Assembly (NCBI GenBank): GCA_001972305.1
Contig: BDDD01000024.1
Span: 198,179-262,178, forward strand
Source: Cephalotus follicularis
Taxonomy: Eukaryota > Streptophyta > Magnoliopsida > Oxalidales > Cephalotaceae
DNA length: 64,000 bases
Direction: 5' to 3'
In this document: positions 45,175 through 58,562 of the stretch, one piece after another
How positions within the stretch are numbered: the stretch's first letter is position 1
Layout: every line of letters starts with the position of its first letter
The notes under the pieces: model-generated
Databases searched by the model: none
What the model saw: only the letters and a program-made list of their open reading frames with translations
Told to the model about the DNA's origin: nothing
Translations under genes and position numbers: made by a program

Positions 45175-46966
45175 GTATCCCCCCCCTTTTTTTTAGAATT
45201 TAGTCCTCAAAATTCACTTACTAGTCTTATCGAAGAGGTCTGGATAGCACTCCTTCATCTCATCTTCGCGCTCCCATGTAGCTCCCTTTACAGCTTGATT
45301 TCTCCACAAGACCTTAACCAATGGAATGGTCTTGGTCCTCCACACCTGATCTTACTCATAGAGTAACTAACATTATGCCAATATTATCCACTATCAAATT
45401 TGCACCCGTAGACCTTAACTGCCCCAATAGCGGCAAATAAGTCAACGGTATGTGGCCAAGAGAAACAGAAGATTTCCTACTCAAGGCATCTGTCACTACA
45501 TTTTCTTTGCTCGGATAGTAATCAATAGTGCAGTCATAGTTTTTAATCAGATTAATCCATCTCCTTTCTTTCAAGATAACACGCTGCCTTGAGAATAGAT
45601 AATTCAAACACTGAGGGTCAGTAAAGATTTGGCGAATCTCCCCGTACAAATAATGTCGCCAAATCCTTAAGACAACGACCACTATAGCTAACTCCAGGTC
45701 ATGCATAGGATAATTAAGTCTATGTCTGTTCAACTTTCTCGAGGCATACGCTATTACTTTTTCATGCTGCATCAATATACAATCCAATCTTTGCCTGGAG
45801 ATATAGTAATATACTACAAATCCACCATCTAGAGATAGAAGAGCTAATACTGGAGTTGTAGTCAATTCACTTCTAAGCTCTTGAAAACACCTCTCAAAAT
45901 TATTTGTCCACTATAATTTAGTTCCCTTCCTTGTTAGCTTAAACAGAGGTGATGCTAACAAGAAAAAGTCCTCAAATGATCACTATGCTCTGACTGACTG
46001 CGAGAATAAATCATAACATCATCAATGGATACCACTACAAAACTTATTCATCATATCCATAAATGTTGTCAGCGTATTAGTCAGTTCAAAAGGCATGGCC
46101 AGGAGCTCGTAGTGCCCATATCAGATTCTAAAAGTTGCCTTTGGTATATCCTGTTCCCGAATCCTTAACCGATAATACCCAAATCGAGATAAATCTTTGA
46201 AAATATACAGACTCCCTATAACTGGTCAAACGCATACACTCTGGCGGTCGCCACAGGTCTACCCGTCTGTCTACCACTGCCCGCTTTGGCGTAGATGAAT
46301 GAACTCTCTCCGCCTCTCCTGGACATATGTTGGGGGAAAGAAGTGCCGACGAAACTCTCATCTAAACACCTCTCATGAAATCTCTGCCGGATCATCATAT
46401 CTGGCCCTGAGGGCCTCCCACCAGCGAAGGGCACCCTTTTTCCATCAGAAATGACACATACCGAAATCTCGAATCATCGGTAACCCCAATGTGCTCAAAT
46501 ATCCGTTCTAGACGACTCAACCACGTCTCTACATATCAACCAGATCTCATGTCTTCTCACGGACTGTAAATTCCCAAGCGGTACTTTTGCTTTATCGGCA
46601 ACGACTATGATCTCGAAATCGTCAATTCCTGGGCTAATAACGTGGCCGTTTGCATCAACTCAGACTGACCACTCGCAACGGCTGAGGGTGGTGATGACAT
46701 ATGTGCAGCAAACATCGCTGTTGGAATGTCGGCAGCTATCGCCGACTAAGCCTCACGTTCCCATATCCTAGGGTCTGCCTATACTCTAGGCTCTACAGGA
46801 GATACATCCTGATCCACATGTGGTCGGACACGACCTTTATCAAGACCACGAGGCACCATTACTTTCACATGCAACATAAGATATCACTATTTATCATGTA
46901 TACTCTATATGCAATGCATGAAATGCATAACCCAAGAATCCCAAACCTACGCTCTGATACAAAAAC
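45175..46966 (-). mobile_element. Short internal region of nested gypsy element
   Basis: It starts on the right with the primer site and ends on the left with a PPT (CCCCCCCCTTTTTTTT on the plus strand near 45180-45193). The frame at 45356-45865 is an RNase H-like piece: HEKVIAYASRKLNRHRLNYP, LELAIVVVVLRIWRHYLYGE, DPQCLNYLFSRQR, and DYYPSKENVVTDALSRK. Bases 46100-46900 hold only weak gag-like remnants. It is heavily reduced. Confidence 0.8.
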
Positions 46967-49900
46967 TGACACGACCCATCCCTAACTGACGAGCCGTGTC
47001 ATACTTGACTTTTTAACTTTATTATCACCATTTCTACTCAACTTTCATATTAAACCTCATAACCATAACAATTATCTTATTTATTATCATTATTTATTTA
47101 ATATATATAGGGTGAAAATTCCTGCAGAAAAACTGCAATAGTTCCCCCTAAAAATGGACATTTTCCAAAAAAATTCACCTGTATAAAATCACAGTTTGTA
47201 TATCCACACTCCCGAAGGAGGAATCAGCAGTTCATTATAGTTCTATTCTATCACAGGATCATCACAATCATGCCTGTCTCATGATATTTACCATATAATT
47301 ATAACTCATCAAATAAATTAATAACTCAACATATCATATATGCACATAACCAGAATATCCCAAATGTCCCAAATGCATGCATGTGAGGTTGGCCAAAATT
47401 GCCAACATGAGGTGCCTGACTCTCGTGGTCTACCTTTAACTACTTCAAAACTGGTGGATCATCCTCTATTGTCGCATCTGAAAACAAATCACTGTGAATC
47501 ATGTCATCATCATATAACTGCTGCAGCAATAATAACAGGCCAATAGGCTACAGGATGTGTACATCATCCTTCATACACCGGTGCAGAGTAACTTTGGTAA
47601 GCGGCACGCACCCCACAACCACCAAGGGCATGCGTGTAAGCGGCATGTACCCCATCCTTTACGATGGGTGTACATGTAAGCAACACTATAAGGGTACCAG
47701 CATCAGAATATAAAACACAATATCACATGCCACAATGATAAACATCAGGGAAGGTGACATTGTCACCCAGAGCCAGAATAATCATATACACATCAAAAAT
47801 ATCACATATCACAACAATGGGATAATGAGTATCAAAATGAAATACGGGATCCAAATCCCGATCGGACTATCAGAAATCATGAATAAAAAAGGGCACATAT
47901 GATACAAGAATCTCAAAGACAATAAAATAAAGGAAGGGAATGTCTCACTCACAGATTTACGGAATCGACTAATGCGGACTAGCCCCTCGATGCTCCGGAT
48001 TAGATACATGATTCTCGTCTACAATAGCATTATGTAGATATCTCATTAATTACATTTCCTACGCTTATACATATAGAATGCATGAAATGCATATATGAGC
48101 TACTTTATACATCAACATGTCGTATCGAAGTGAAACTTTCCAGATCATAATTAAAAGATCCCAGTAGTTTTTCATTCGAAAATCTAATGAAACCGAAAAG
48201 CTAAGCTCTAGTCTTCTTTGTAAAGTCGTTGCTAAACGAGTTTTCCGCAAAAGTAAAAGTTAACACTCTTTTACCATTTTTAAAGATAAAATGGAGTTGA
48301 AACTTTGGAAAAGGTATTTATTCCTACCCAATAGCCTACCACTAAAAAATAAAGTCAAACCCATGACCGGAGCTATGAGCTACTTTGAAAAACTACGGTT
48401 TGAACTATTTTTCCGTAAAAACTGCAAAAACTTGACTTTTTGGCAAAAATCATATCCGTTTGACACCAAACTTTCAGGAATATGTATAAACATATCTAAG
48501 AGTCTGCTGCTCAAAAATCAATTCAAACGGATAAGCAGAGCTATATGTTCCTTTGTAAAAGCACCATTTCAAAACGGTTTTAGCGTAACTTCGCACTTTT
48601 CGGTTCAAACCAAGTCTGTTTGGTACGAAACTTTACAGGTAGTATAGATACCTATCCAATTGTCTACCATTATAATTTCAAGTCAATTAGACCACTCTAG
48701 GTTCAAAAATTAACTAAAACGTCATTTCAGCGACATGACGACTAAAGTTACCGATATTAACCAATAACTCAATTACTCAATCGTCTTTCCTTTCCATTAT
48801 TAAATAACCCATTACATTACTTATTCTCATATCTCTACCATCACTAATACCATATATCATTTACACATTAAAGCCTAATAAATTTTGAGTCATCTTTACT
48901 ACTCAAAGAACCCGAAATTATGAACAAAGAGGGATTAAATTTATTTCAATTCTTAAGTGTATCACTATAAAATGATTATCAATTTACCACACCTCTATGG
49001 AACCTGAATTTGGGGCATAAATTAGTAAGCTATACATGAAATTTTCATCACATTAGTACCTTTAAAACCCCAAGAGATAATTCATGCTATAACACTTTTA
49101 TTTATCAAACCATCATCTTCTCTCCTAACAAAAATTAATCTTCTTTCATAAACAATAAAATTGAAAATTAAAGGAAGATAGAGGAGAGTTCAATCATGAG
49201 ATAAAGCTTCAATTCCCACTTAAATATAACCATACATTATGAGGAATTCATACTCTCTTTAAAAACTACAAAAAATCTGAATTTTTAAAGAAGGAAAAGG
49301 ATGATGAATCCTTATACAAATGGCTTCAATTTTTATCAATTATCATCTATTATACTAAATAAAATCCATCATCTTAACCAATTCTTCCTTTCAAGCATGA
49401 AACCAGAAATTAAATGAATAAAGAAGAATCAAATTTATGATATAAACTTCTAGTATAACATAACTATCACCCAGGGTCGCCTTTTCTACTCACAAACCCA
49501 TTATCTCAACTCTAACATATACTTCCTACTAACAACCAATAAAAATCCGAAATTCTTTAAATGAAGGAAGGAAGAATTTAATTTATATAGCAAAGTTTCA
49601 ATTCAGCATCTATTTAGCACCTTTATTCATCCACAAATCAATTCACACACCATACCCATTATTCTTCTTCAACCCGAAATAATGGAAGAAATGCATGGTC
49701 ATCCACTTTAATCCATAAGAAAAGTTAAAGGACTTACTAGATATGGTTGATTAATGAAAGAATAATCACTTTTAAGCTTGTTGTCTTGAAGATATCTTGA
49801 AGAAATGGAGAAGGCAGCGTCGGCTAGCAAGAAGAAATGATAATATTGTTCCTTGTATCTTCCTTTATAAGCTTTGGAATCATGTAATTGCAAGGAAATT

Positions 49901-50377
49901 TCTAGGACCTTAGAGATCCTTCATATTCAGTCGGCTTGGAGAAGAAATCTGGGCCATTGTTAAAAAAAAACGTTGGAGAATATGGAGAATAAATGGCAGG
50001 CTGTTGGGAGAAGAAATAAAGCAAATTTTGGCCCAAAAACATGTAAGAAATCGGCTGCATATTGAGGGAATTAACTTGGCCCGAATTTGCAAGACTTTGA
50101 GCTTAAAATAGTGTAATTTCTTTGGGCCTTAATCATAAAAATTGGCCTTGCATTTACAAAGAAAATTTTGGGCTTAATTCCCACAAGTTTGACACATAAC
50201 AATATCGTAACTTAGCCCAATAATAATTCACAATCAACTTAATCCATCTTAATTTCCAATTAGCATAGCCGAAAGTAAAATTTATGCATGCCCTTAATAA
50301 GTCACTAAAGCCATAAATTATTATACCAGGCATGCACTCATAAAATGCATACTTAAAATATAACACGGGGTGTTACA
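46967..50377 (-). mobile_element. 5' LTR of nested gypsy element
   Basis: It has the canonical TG...CA form (TGACACGACCC at the left, TGTTACA at the right on the plus strand), 3411 bp. It is AT-rich, and the middle carries the ATGCAGTTATATGATGATGA-type stretch shared with the other LTR. No coding sequence is seen. Confidence 0.85.
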
Positions 50378-51107
50378 ATTGGCCTAATTGATGTTCTATT
50401 TAAAATATAGCATGCAGTGTTTGTGGCTTCGGCCCAAAAATATTTTGGAAGATTATTTTCACAAAGCATAGTTCGTGTCATTTCTTCTAAAGTCCTATTT
50501 CTCCTTTCAACAACACCATTTTGTTGAGGAGTTCTAAGAGCCAAAAATTTATGTTTAAAACCATTTTCGATGCAAAAATTATTAAAAGATTGATTTTCGA
50601 ACTCTTTACCATGATCACTTCTTATTTTCAAAATAGAAAAACCTTTTTCTTTTTGAACTTGTTTACAAAAATTTGTAAAGAAGGCAAAGACTTCACTTTT
50701 ATGTGCTAGAAAGAAAACCAATGTGTACCTAGTGTAGTCATCAACAATAACATATGCATAGGACTTACCACCTAAGCTTCTTATGTTTATAGGTCCAAAA
50801 AGACCCATATGAAGTAGTTCAAGTGGCCTAGTAGTTGAAACAATGTTAATAGATTTAAAACTTGTTCTAGTTTGTTTTGCTTGTTGACAAGTGTCGCAAA
50901 TCTTATCTTTTTGAAAATTTAATTTTGGAAGACCTTTAACTAAGTCATGTTTTAAAATCTTTGAAATTGTTCTCATACTAACATGTCCAAGTCTTCTATG
51001 CCACATCCAACTATCTTCGTTTAAAGAAACTAGGCATTTAACATTTTGATTTTGAAGATCATCTATGTCTATTACATAAACATTGCCTTCTCTTTGTCCT
51101 ATAAGCT
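50378..51107 (-). mobile_element. Sirevirus gag-pre-integrase and integrase
   Basis: Translation gives the gag-pre-integrase HRRLGHVSMRTISKILKHDL, the zinc motif residues with CDTCQQAKQTRTSF, and the integrase core with VIVDDYTRYTLVFFLAHKSE, IRSDHGKEFENQSFNNFC and PQQNGVVERRNRTLEEMTR (the D, D and E residues are visible). The upstream part (NVYVIDIDDLQNQNVKCLVS) continues to about 51105, where LTR sequence abuts. The downstream part is cut by the gypsy insertion. Confidence 0.9.
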
Positions 51108-52140
51108 CCTTCAGTTTCCACTAGCTCGAATTGATTAAGGAAGCAATTCGTTACACCTCACAGTTTTTGTGGTTGAACTCAATCACTTGATCTTGACCTC
51201 AAGACCTTTTGAGGATTCACTCTCCTCTTTTAAAAGTTTGTAATGTGTTTACAATGTATCCTCTCAGTAGATTTGGGTTACAATAAAGAACAGGAGAGAA
51301 TTACAAAGAAAAACTCAGAAGGTAAAGCTATTGTCTTTTTGGAAAAGCTTAATAACACTTTGATATTGTAAAATGTAGCTTGCTTGATTGCTTGATTGCT
51401 TTGTTTCTTGATGATCTCTGAAGCCTTGAACCCTCCTTTATATAGACAAAACAATCCATGTATCCGTTGCTAAAATTATGGGGATTTTGAATTGAAAACT
51501 GATGACAATCTGTAAACTCTGTTATGTAGCCGTTGGAGTAAAATCGATGTCTTTGATGAAAACGGTCGATGTCTTCACTGAAAAAGATCGATGTCTTTGT
51601 TTAAAATCGACCTGTAACTTTTTGGTTTAAATACGTCAATGTCTTCTCTGAAAGGGATCGATGCCTTTGTTGAAAAACGATCTGTAACTTTTGAGGCTGA
51701 AGACGTCGATGTCTTCTTGGAATGAGATCGATGTCTTTCAAGAATAACTGCCTATAACTACTGGTGCTTTAAAGGCGTCGATGTCTTCTTTCAATGACGT
51801 CGATGTCTTTCATCTGAAACTGTCTTTTTGCATTTTTGTGAGATTGTTAAGTATCTTGCACATAAAGTAAATTTGTTAGAAGCAAATATGTTATCATCAA
51901 AACTAGGATTGAGACTAAAACGTCAACACAGCAAAAAGGATATATGTGTGTATCACGGACGCTAGCCGTCACTAGATGCTTCTAGAGGCGCTAGGCGCAA
52001 AAAATAAAAGGAAGAAAAGAAAGGAAATGCACAAGGGGCCGGGAAAGAAAAGAGGGAGAAGTGCTAGGCACTAAACCGGGAGGGAAAGAGAGAGAAGCAT
52101 GAGCGTCGGTGATCGGAGCTCAACGACCGGGGAAAGATGT
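51108..52140 (-). repeat. Sirevirus LTR + flank, copy 1 of a ~980-bp tandem unit
   Basis: LTR sequence (51108-51927, lacking its outermost end) is followed by a non-LTR flank starting GCAAAAAGGATATATGTGTG and ending GATCGGAGCTCAACGACCGG. The same LTR-flank junction recurs 981 bp to the right. The flank is purine-rich (GGGAAAGAAAAGAGGGAGAA). Confidence 0.85.
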
Positions 52141-52222
52141 AACGACCGGGGGAGTGAATTGAATATTGAAAAATATACTAACAAATAAAAAAATTTAAAG
52201 TAAAGAGAGTAAGGATAGAAAG
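52141..52222. other. Short spacer between the two LTR-flank units
   Basis: Bases from TGTAACGACCGGGGGAGTGA to GGATAGAAA are A-rich and unmatched elsewhere in the window. Confidence 0.5.
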
Positions 52223-53087
52223 ATTCTCTGTTTTTAGAGTGGTTCGGCTAACTCTTGCCTACGTCCACTTTTCCCAAGGGAGCTCCTTGAGTTTCCACTA
52301 GCTCGAATTGATTAAGGAAGTAATTCGTTACACCTCACAGTTTTTGTGGTTGAACTCAATCACTTGATCTTGACCTGAAGCTTTTACAAGTTTGTAATGT
52401 GTTTACAATGTATCCTCTCAGTAGATTTGGGTTACAATAAAGAACATGAGAGAATTACAAAGAAAAACTCAGAAGGTAAAGCAATTGGCTTTTTGGAAAA
52501 GCTTAAGAACACTTTGATATTGTAAAATGTAGCTTGCTTGATTGCTTTGTTTCTTGATGATCTCTGAAGCCTTGAACCCTCCTTTATATAGTTGTAACTT
52601 TTTGGTTTAAATACGTCGATGTCTTCTCTGAAAGGGATCGATGTCTTTGTTGAAAAACGACCTGTAACTTTTGAGGCTGAAGACGTCGATGTCTTCTTGG
52701 AATGAGATCGATGTCTTTCAAGAATAACTGCCTATAACTGCTGGTGCTTTAAAGGCGTCGATGTCTTCTTTCTATGACGTCGATGTCTTTCATCTGAAAC
52801 TGTCTTTTTGCATTTTTGCGAGATTGTTAAGTATCTTGCACATAAAGTAAATTTGTTAGAAGCAAATATGTTATCATCAATACTAGGATTGAGACTAAAA
52901 CGTCAACACGGCAAAAAGGATATATGTGTGTATCACGGACGCTAGCCGTCACTAGATGCTTCTATAGGCGCTAGGTGCGAGAAATAAAAGGAAGAATAGA
53001 AAGGAAATGCACAAGGGGTCGGGAAAGAAACGAGGGAGAAGTGCTAGGCACTAAACCGGGAGGGAAAGAGAGAGAAGCGTGAGCGCC
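52223..53087 (-). repeat. Sirevirus LTR + flank, copy 2 of the tandem unit
   Basis: LTR sequence (52223-52909) plus the same flank, which is interrupted at 53087 by the chromovirus at 53088-61448 and resumes at 61449 (CGGTGATCGGAGCTCAACG). The uninterrupted flank in copy 1 (52100-52140) provides the empty-site comparison. Confidence 0.9.
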
Positions 53088-55103
53088 TCTCACACCCCGT
53101 TATTTCGGTACCATCATTAGACCAGCATATATGGTGATATCAGTATTAAACATACATTCCAGCATTTCATTTAACAGTTCATAAACAATAGTTTATCTTA
53201 ACAATAAACTTCTTTTGTCAAAGATAGTAAATTATCATGGTGTTGGTATAAGGACCATAAATGGTTGAATCTTTGAAATTATCCGTATTAGTGGTGTCAA
53301 TAGCACCAAACAGTAGGTATATACTAGTATAAATAGTATATATGGTAACATTAAATCAAAACAATAATTTTGTAATCAATAGTCCCATTTTGCAATGATG
53401 TTTAACCATAATTTGTACATGTAGTACTTGGTTTGATTAATCATTGAAATATCAGTAAATAATGATGTTAATAACATCAAACAGTATGTGTATACTACAT
53501 AAGTAATATATGCAGTAACATCAACTAAAACAGTAGTTTTTATAATTCATCGCATTCACTTGAAATGGTGTTTTAGGCCATAATTTGTGCATATAACACA
53601 TAATTCGTTCGATCAGTAAAATATCAGTAGTAATGATGTTGAATAACATCATCCAGTATGTGCATTATGATGGTAACATATACAAATCATCAACAATGCA
53701 AACAGTAGCAATTCAGTGATTATTATGCAGTTCCAGCCCAGAACAGTCGACTGCCTTCAAGAACCAGTCAGCTGTTGGGGTTGAGTAGTCGACTGCTTTG
53801 GGTGGCAGTCGACTGGTTTTGCCCAGAAATGCAGGCAGAACAGTTTGTGTAATGCAATTCCAATGGCAAATCAGTCTAATACAATGAGAAATTTAACATA
53901 CAAGTCATGCATGATCATATCTTCCAAAACATAACACTACCCCTACCTCAATATGCTATCCCAAGATCAATTGCAAAGATCTTTCTCTTTAAGGCTTCCA
54001 AAGACTTTTCCAAGATTTCACCAATCAATCCTTTTAATCTCAGCAATTCAATCTATGCATGTTTATAGACACATGCACCAGTTCAGTTGGTTCAGTAACA
54101 TTTATAACCATCCAAATCAGTAGCTTAAGTTTTTAGTTCATTAAGCTCATTTAATCTCTTTTATCACATTCATGCATTTGTCAACTAGACCAATTCATCA
54201 TCTCTTAAGTGTACAGTAGATGTATACTCATAAGAAATTCAGTAGCTTATCATGGTAACTTATAACAACTACATTCAGATTAGAGGGTGATCATTCTCAT
54301 ATATGAACCAAAGTGCCTCATTCCATTTTAATCTCCATTCAATCCTAGAAATGCTAACCATGTTCATGTAACAAAGATTAAGCATTCCTAGATACCTCAC
54401 TATCAGATTAGTATTTCACTAGGTTCGAATTGGACTTACCAGGAGGAGTCACAAGCTTGAGTTCCTTGTTCACTCACTCTCCAAGTCTCCAACTTCAAGC
54501 ATGCAATTTCCAATTCTTTATGCAAGCTCCTTCAATTCCCCAGCAATTTCCCCTTTTCTCAGTGTTTCTAACACACTCAATACCCTCACATTCAGATGAT
54601 ATGGCCACGGATTTGCCAGAGACCAAAATGCTCTAACTTTTCTCACATTCCCTTCTTTCTCACTTGCACATGTTTTCTTATCTTTCTTTCTTGATTCTTG
54701 TAGGTGGCAGGCTTGCAGGTTGCAGAGCACATGAAAGGGCTCTCCTTGCATGTCACGGCCGTTTATGCATGTCCCAGACACCTGTCATTAAGCATGCCAC
54801 GCCCCAAGTTCAGTTGACACCTGCACAGACACATGTTCTGTCGAATTTACCATCGACTGGATGCATGGGCCAGTCGACTGTCCACAACACGCAGCAGGCA
54901 GTCGACTGATCCCCTGTGTCAGTCGGCTGTCCTGGTTAAATTAGGGTTTCATAAGTTCGGTTTTCACCAAACGAACCTCCATTTACTCCAAACATAAAAT
55001 AATCACAGGAGAATATAATAATTGGACAATAATTCAATTAAAATGTATATTTTATTTCAATAATCAGGTCAATATACATCAAATCGAAATTGCGGTTATT
55101 ACA
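53088..55103 (-). mobile_element. 3' LTR of chromovirus
   Basis: The plus-strand ends are TCTCACACCCCG and GGTTATTACA. CAGTCGACTG-type palindromes cluster at 53743-53820 and 54850-54930. It is near-identical to the 5' LTR over shared parts. Confidence 0.93.
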
Positions 55104-55117
55104 TTCCTCCCTCCTTA
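55104..55117 (-). other. Polypurine tract
   Basis: The minus strand reads AAGGAGGGAGGAA against the LTR start TGTAATAACC. The word GAGGACCAATTTTC lies just upstream, the same arrangement as in the other gypsy elements here. Confidence 0.9.
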
Positions 55118-55149
55118 AAGAAAATTGGTCCTCGAATTTAGCTCTTACA

Positions 55150-58100
55150 TCACATTTGAAAAAGGTGGGGAAATGTCTCCCTCATTTCTTCCTCACGTTC
55201 CCACGTAGCTTCCTCCGTTCCATGAAAACGCCACAACACTTTGACCATAGGAATGGTCTTGTTCCTCAGAACCTTTTCAGTGCGATCCATAATCCTCGTT
55301 GGCCTTTCGTCATAAGTCAATCTCGGGCTAATGAACCCAGGGTTGTAGCTCAAAACGTGAGATGGGTCGGGTACGTATTTCCGTAACATGGAAACATGAA
55401 ATACGTTATGCACATCCAACAAGCTAGGCGGTAGTGCAATCTGGTATTCTACCTCCCCCACTCTATCCAGTATCTCGTAAGGTCCAATGTACCTCGGAGC
55501 TAACTTCCCTTTTAGGCCGAAACGGTAAATCCCCTTTGAAGGTGAGATCTTCAAGAAAACATGATCTCCCTTCTCAAACTCTAGCTGCCTTCTCTTGTTG
55601 TCGGCGTAACTCTTCTGCCGACTCTGTGCAGCTAGCAGTCTCTTCTTGATCATTTCCATCTTATCAGTGGTTTCCTGAACCAAGTCCGGTCCCAGCACTT
55701 GTCTCTCGCCTACCTCATCCCAGCAAATAGGCGATCTGCATTTCCTCCCGTATAAAGCTTCATACGGAGCCATTCCGATGCTGGTATGGAAACTGTTGTT
55801 GTAGGAGAATTCAATCAACGCCAGATGATCCTCCCAACTCCCAGCAAAGTCAATCATGCAAGCCCTTAACATATCCTCCAGAGTCTGGATCGTACGCTCG
55901 GACTGTCCGTCAGTCTGTGGATGAAATGCAGTGCTGAAATTCAAGGTTGTCCCTATAGCTGTTTGGAACTTCTTCCAGAACCTTGAAGTAAATCTAGGAC
56001 CATGGTCACAGACAATACTAACCGGCACCCCATGCAATCTCACTATCTCCCGGATATATAATCGAGCAAGCTTCTCGATAGAGTATGTCATGTTCATCGG
56101 AAGAAAGTGTGCGGACTTAGTAAGTCTGTCCACAACAACCCATACTGCCTCATGCTGGTTTCGTGACCTCGGTAATCCTGACACAAAGTCCATGGTCACG
56201 TGCTCCCATTTCCATTCCACTACTGGTAGCGACTGTAGCAGTCCCGCAGGTTTCTGATGTTCAGCCTTCACTCTCTGACAGGTCAAACATCTGGCTACAT
56301 ATTCGGCAATTTCTCTCTTCATGCCGCTCCACCAGTATTTCTTCTTCAGGTCGTGCCACATCTTGGAACTTCCTGGGTGAACACTATACCTCGATTTGTG
56401 AGCTGAGAATACGGTTGAACCTTGCAACTGGTCGAACAACTCCTCAATATGTGGCAGAGGATATTTGTTCTTCACTGTCACTTGATTCAGCAATCTGTAA
56501 TCAATGCATAGACGCATTGATCCATCCTTCTTCTTCACGAATAGAACCGGTGCTCCCCATGGTGACACACTCGGTCTGATGAAGCCCTTCTCCAGATAGT
56601 CCTGCAGTTGAACCTTCAACTCCTTCAGTTCGGCAGGAGCCATTCGGTAAGGTGCTTTGGATATCGGAGCAGTCCCAGGCTGTAGCTCAATGCTGAACTC
56701 TATATCTCTCTCCGGTGGCAGTGAAGTGAGATCATCTGGAAATACATCAGGAAAATCACATACAACTGGAACTTGCTCTATACTAGGCGTATCTTTCGTA
56801 TGGTCAATCACATACGCCAAATAGCCTTCACACCCTTGTTTGAGACACTTTTGTGCTCGGGTATATGAAATGATCGGAGCTGTAACATTCTTCTCTCCGA
56901 TAAATTTGCATTCAGTCCCATCTTGCAGATAGAAGGTCATCATCTTGTTGTAGTAATCAACACAAGCATGATGAGCATATAACCAATCCGTCCCCAAGAT
57001 TACATCAAACTCTCGGATGGGCAATACTATCAGGTCAGCAGTCAATTCAATTCCAGCTATCACGATTTCACAATCGTTCATAACAGTGTCAGATAAAAGA
57101 CAAGTACCCGCAGGAGTACTCACCTCCAGTACATAGGATAGTTTAGAAGTAACACCATGCAACTTGTGAGCAAAACTAGATGCAATAAAAGAATGCGTTG
57201 CACCAGGGTCAATCAACACATGAGCTAATATGCTAGATATATAAATGGTACCTCCCACAACAGTAGTGGATTCTGGCACGTCATCTTTAGATAAGGTGTA
57301 GACCCTACCTTTCATGATCCCCTTTCCAGTGTCCTTCCGCGGTTGAGCCGCTGAAGCACTACCACTCGCACCAGCACTCCCCTGTTGGCTGCGTGCATGA
57401 TCTCTCATCATCGGACATTTACTCAGCATGTGATCTTGGGATCCACATCGCAAACACTTCCCCATTCTCTTCCAGCATTCGGCCTCATCGTGATTCTGAC
57501 GGCCGCAAAAAGTACACCCACTTGCATTCTGCTGACTGTTACGGCCAGGTGTCCTTGATCGGTTGCGTCGAGACCCACCCTGCCCTCTGTTATCAGACTT
57601 GTTTGATCTAGCAGGATTATTGCTTCCCTGCCCTTGTGACTGTACGACCCTCGACTGAGTAGCTCGAGACCGTTCTGTCCTTCTCTCATTAGCATCTTCC
57701 TCGAGAATCATTGCCCTTTCAGCAACTTCAACAAAAGATGTAAGCTGCAGCGCCAACAGTTTGGATCTGATATCAGGTCGAAGGCCTTTTAGGAACCTCC
57801 GGATCATCCGTGACTCTCCCTCAACTAGATACGGCGTGTGTCTGGCCAGCTCTGTAAATCTGGTCTGGTACTGGGCTACCGTCATATCTCCTTGACGTAG
57901 CTCCATTAGATCTGTCTCCCATCTGTCACGCTCTATCTGCGGTACATAAGCATCCAGAAACTCGGACTGAAATCTGTCCCGAGTTCTGTTGAGTCCATGG
58001 GATTCCCACTTTGCTTCTGTTCTCTCCCACCAGTACGTCGCTTTGCCCCAAAGGCAGTACACAGCAAAACTGAGCTTCTGCTCATCAGTACAGTCTAGAG

Positions 58101-58473
58101 CAGTAAAGATCATCTCCAGATCTCTAATCCATCGTTCAGCAGCAGTGGCATTCAGCTCGCCATTAAAGGTCAGAGGATTCTGTCGCATGAACCTCTCCAG
58201 ATCACGGCCAAATCCACCTGCATGACAAGCATCCGGTGCTGGTTGGTATGCCCGGTTAGCCTCATACATCTGTCGGATCTGCTCCATATTTGCTATATTA
58301 GCTTGCATCTGCTGCCGGAAGAGATCAGCCAGATTATCAAAATTACTTCTGTCATCATGGACTGGAGGAACATTCACTCCTTCATTCATTTGCGGAAAGT
58401 TTTCGGGCACTGGCGGAGCATTGAATTCTTCGTTGGCTCTACGCCTTCCCCTTTGTCCTCTTTTTGGGTCCAT
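55150..58473 (-). mobile_element. Chromovirus gag-pol open frame
   Basis: The 1107-residue frame starts [12 protein letters not shown]. Parts in order: retrotransposon gag domain (about 100-260, with [12 protein letters not shown] and [12 protein letters not shown]); two CCHC knuckles (about 320-353); aspartic protease ([16 protein letters not shown], about 420-435, and GTDWL); the beginning of reverse transcriptase ([20 protein letters not shown], about 637-656); integrase with zinc region ([14 protein letters not shown]), core ([37 protein letters not shown]); the [20 protein letters not shown] segment; and a chromodomain-like tail ([18 protein letters not shown]). Usual frames of this clade are longer, so the product would not be a complete replication set. 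Confidence 0.92.
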
Positions 58474-58562
58474 TTAATTTCCTATATGGAATGACAAAAA
58501 TCATTAGGAAACATTTCATTAATTTCCGAGAAACTTATCCCAGCTAGCATATATGGAATATA

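Larger units (their letters stand above)
41899..50377 (-). mobile_element. Ty3/gypsy element with 3.3-3.4-kb LTRs nested in the Sirevirus
   Basis: LTRs lie at 41899-45174 and 46967-50377, both with the right end CACGGGGTGTTACA (start TGTAACACCCCG on the minus strand) and high identity over about 2.9 kb. A primer site TGTATCAGAGC lies at 46951-46961, and a polypurine tract just left of 45190. The internal region is only about 1.8 kb with a chromovirus-like RNase H piece, so most of gag-pol is gone. The outer borders do not show a clean target duplication. It is non-autonomous and broken. Confidence 0.85.
37352..51107 (-). mobile_element. Sirevirus (Ty1/copia) with env-like ORF, interrupted by a gypsy element
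   Basis: Order on the minus strand: LTR-related sequence (from 51108), gag-pre-integrase and integrase (50378-51107), [gypsy insertion 41899-50377], RT-RNase H (40850-41898), a motif-rich intergenic stretch (40300-40850), env-like ORF (38950-40122), PPT and 3' LTR (37352-38575). The PPT signature (CATCATCAAAAAGGGGGAGA on the minus strand) and the TGTTGACGTTTTAG LTR start identify a Sirevirus. Gag and parts of pol are missing, and the element is broken in several places. Confidence 0.85.

Noticed and set aside
41899-50377. The paired 3-kb repeats as a host segmental duplication
   Set aside because: TG...CA ends, a primer site, a polypurine tract and an RNase H piece between them identify LTRs.
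54430-54909. Short frames repeated at 60775-61254 as a conserved small gene
   Set aside because: The duplication is explained by the two LTRs of one chromovirus.
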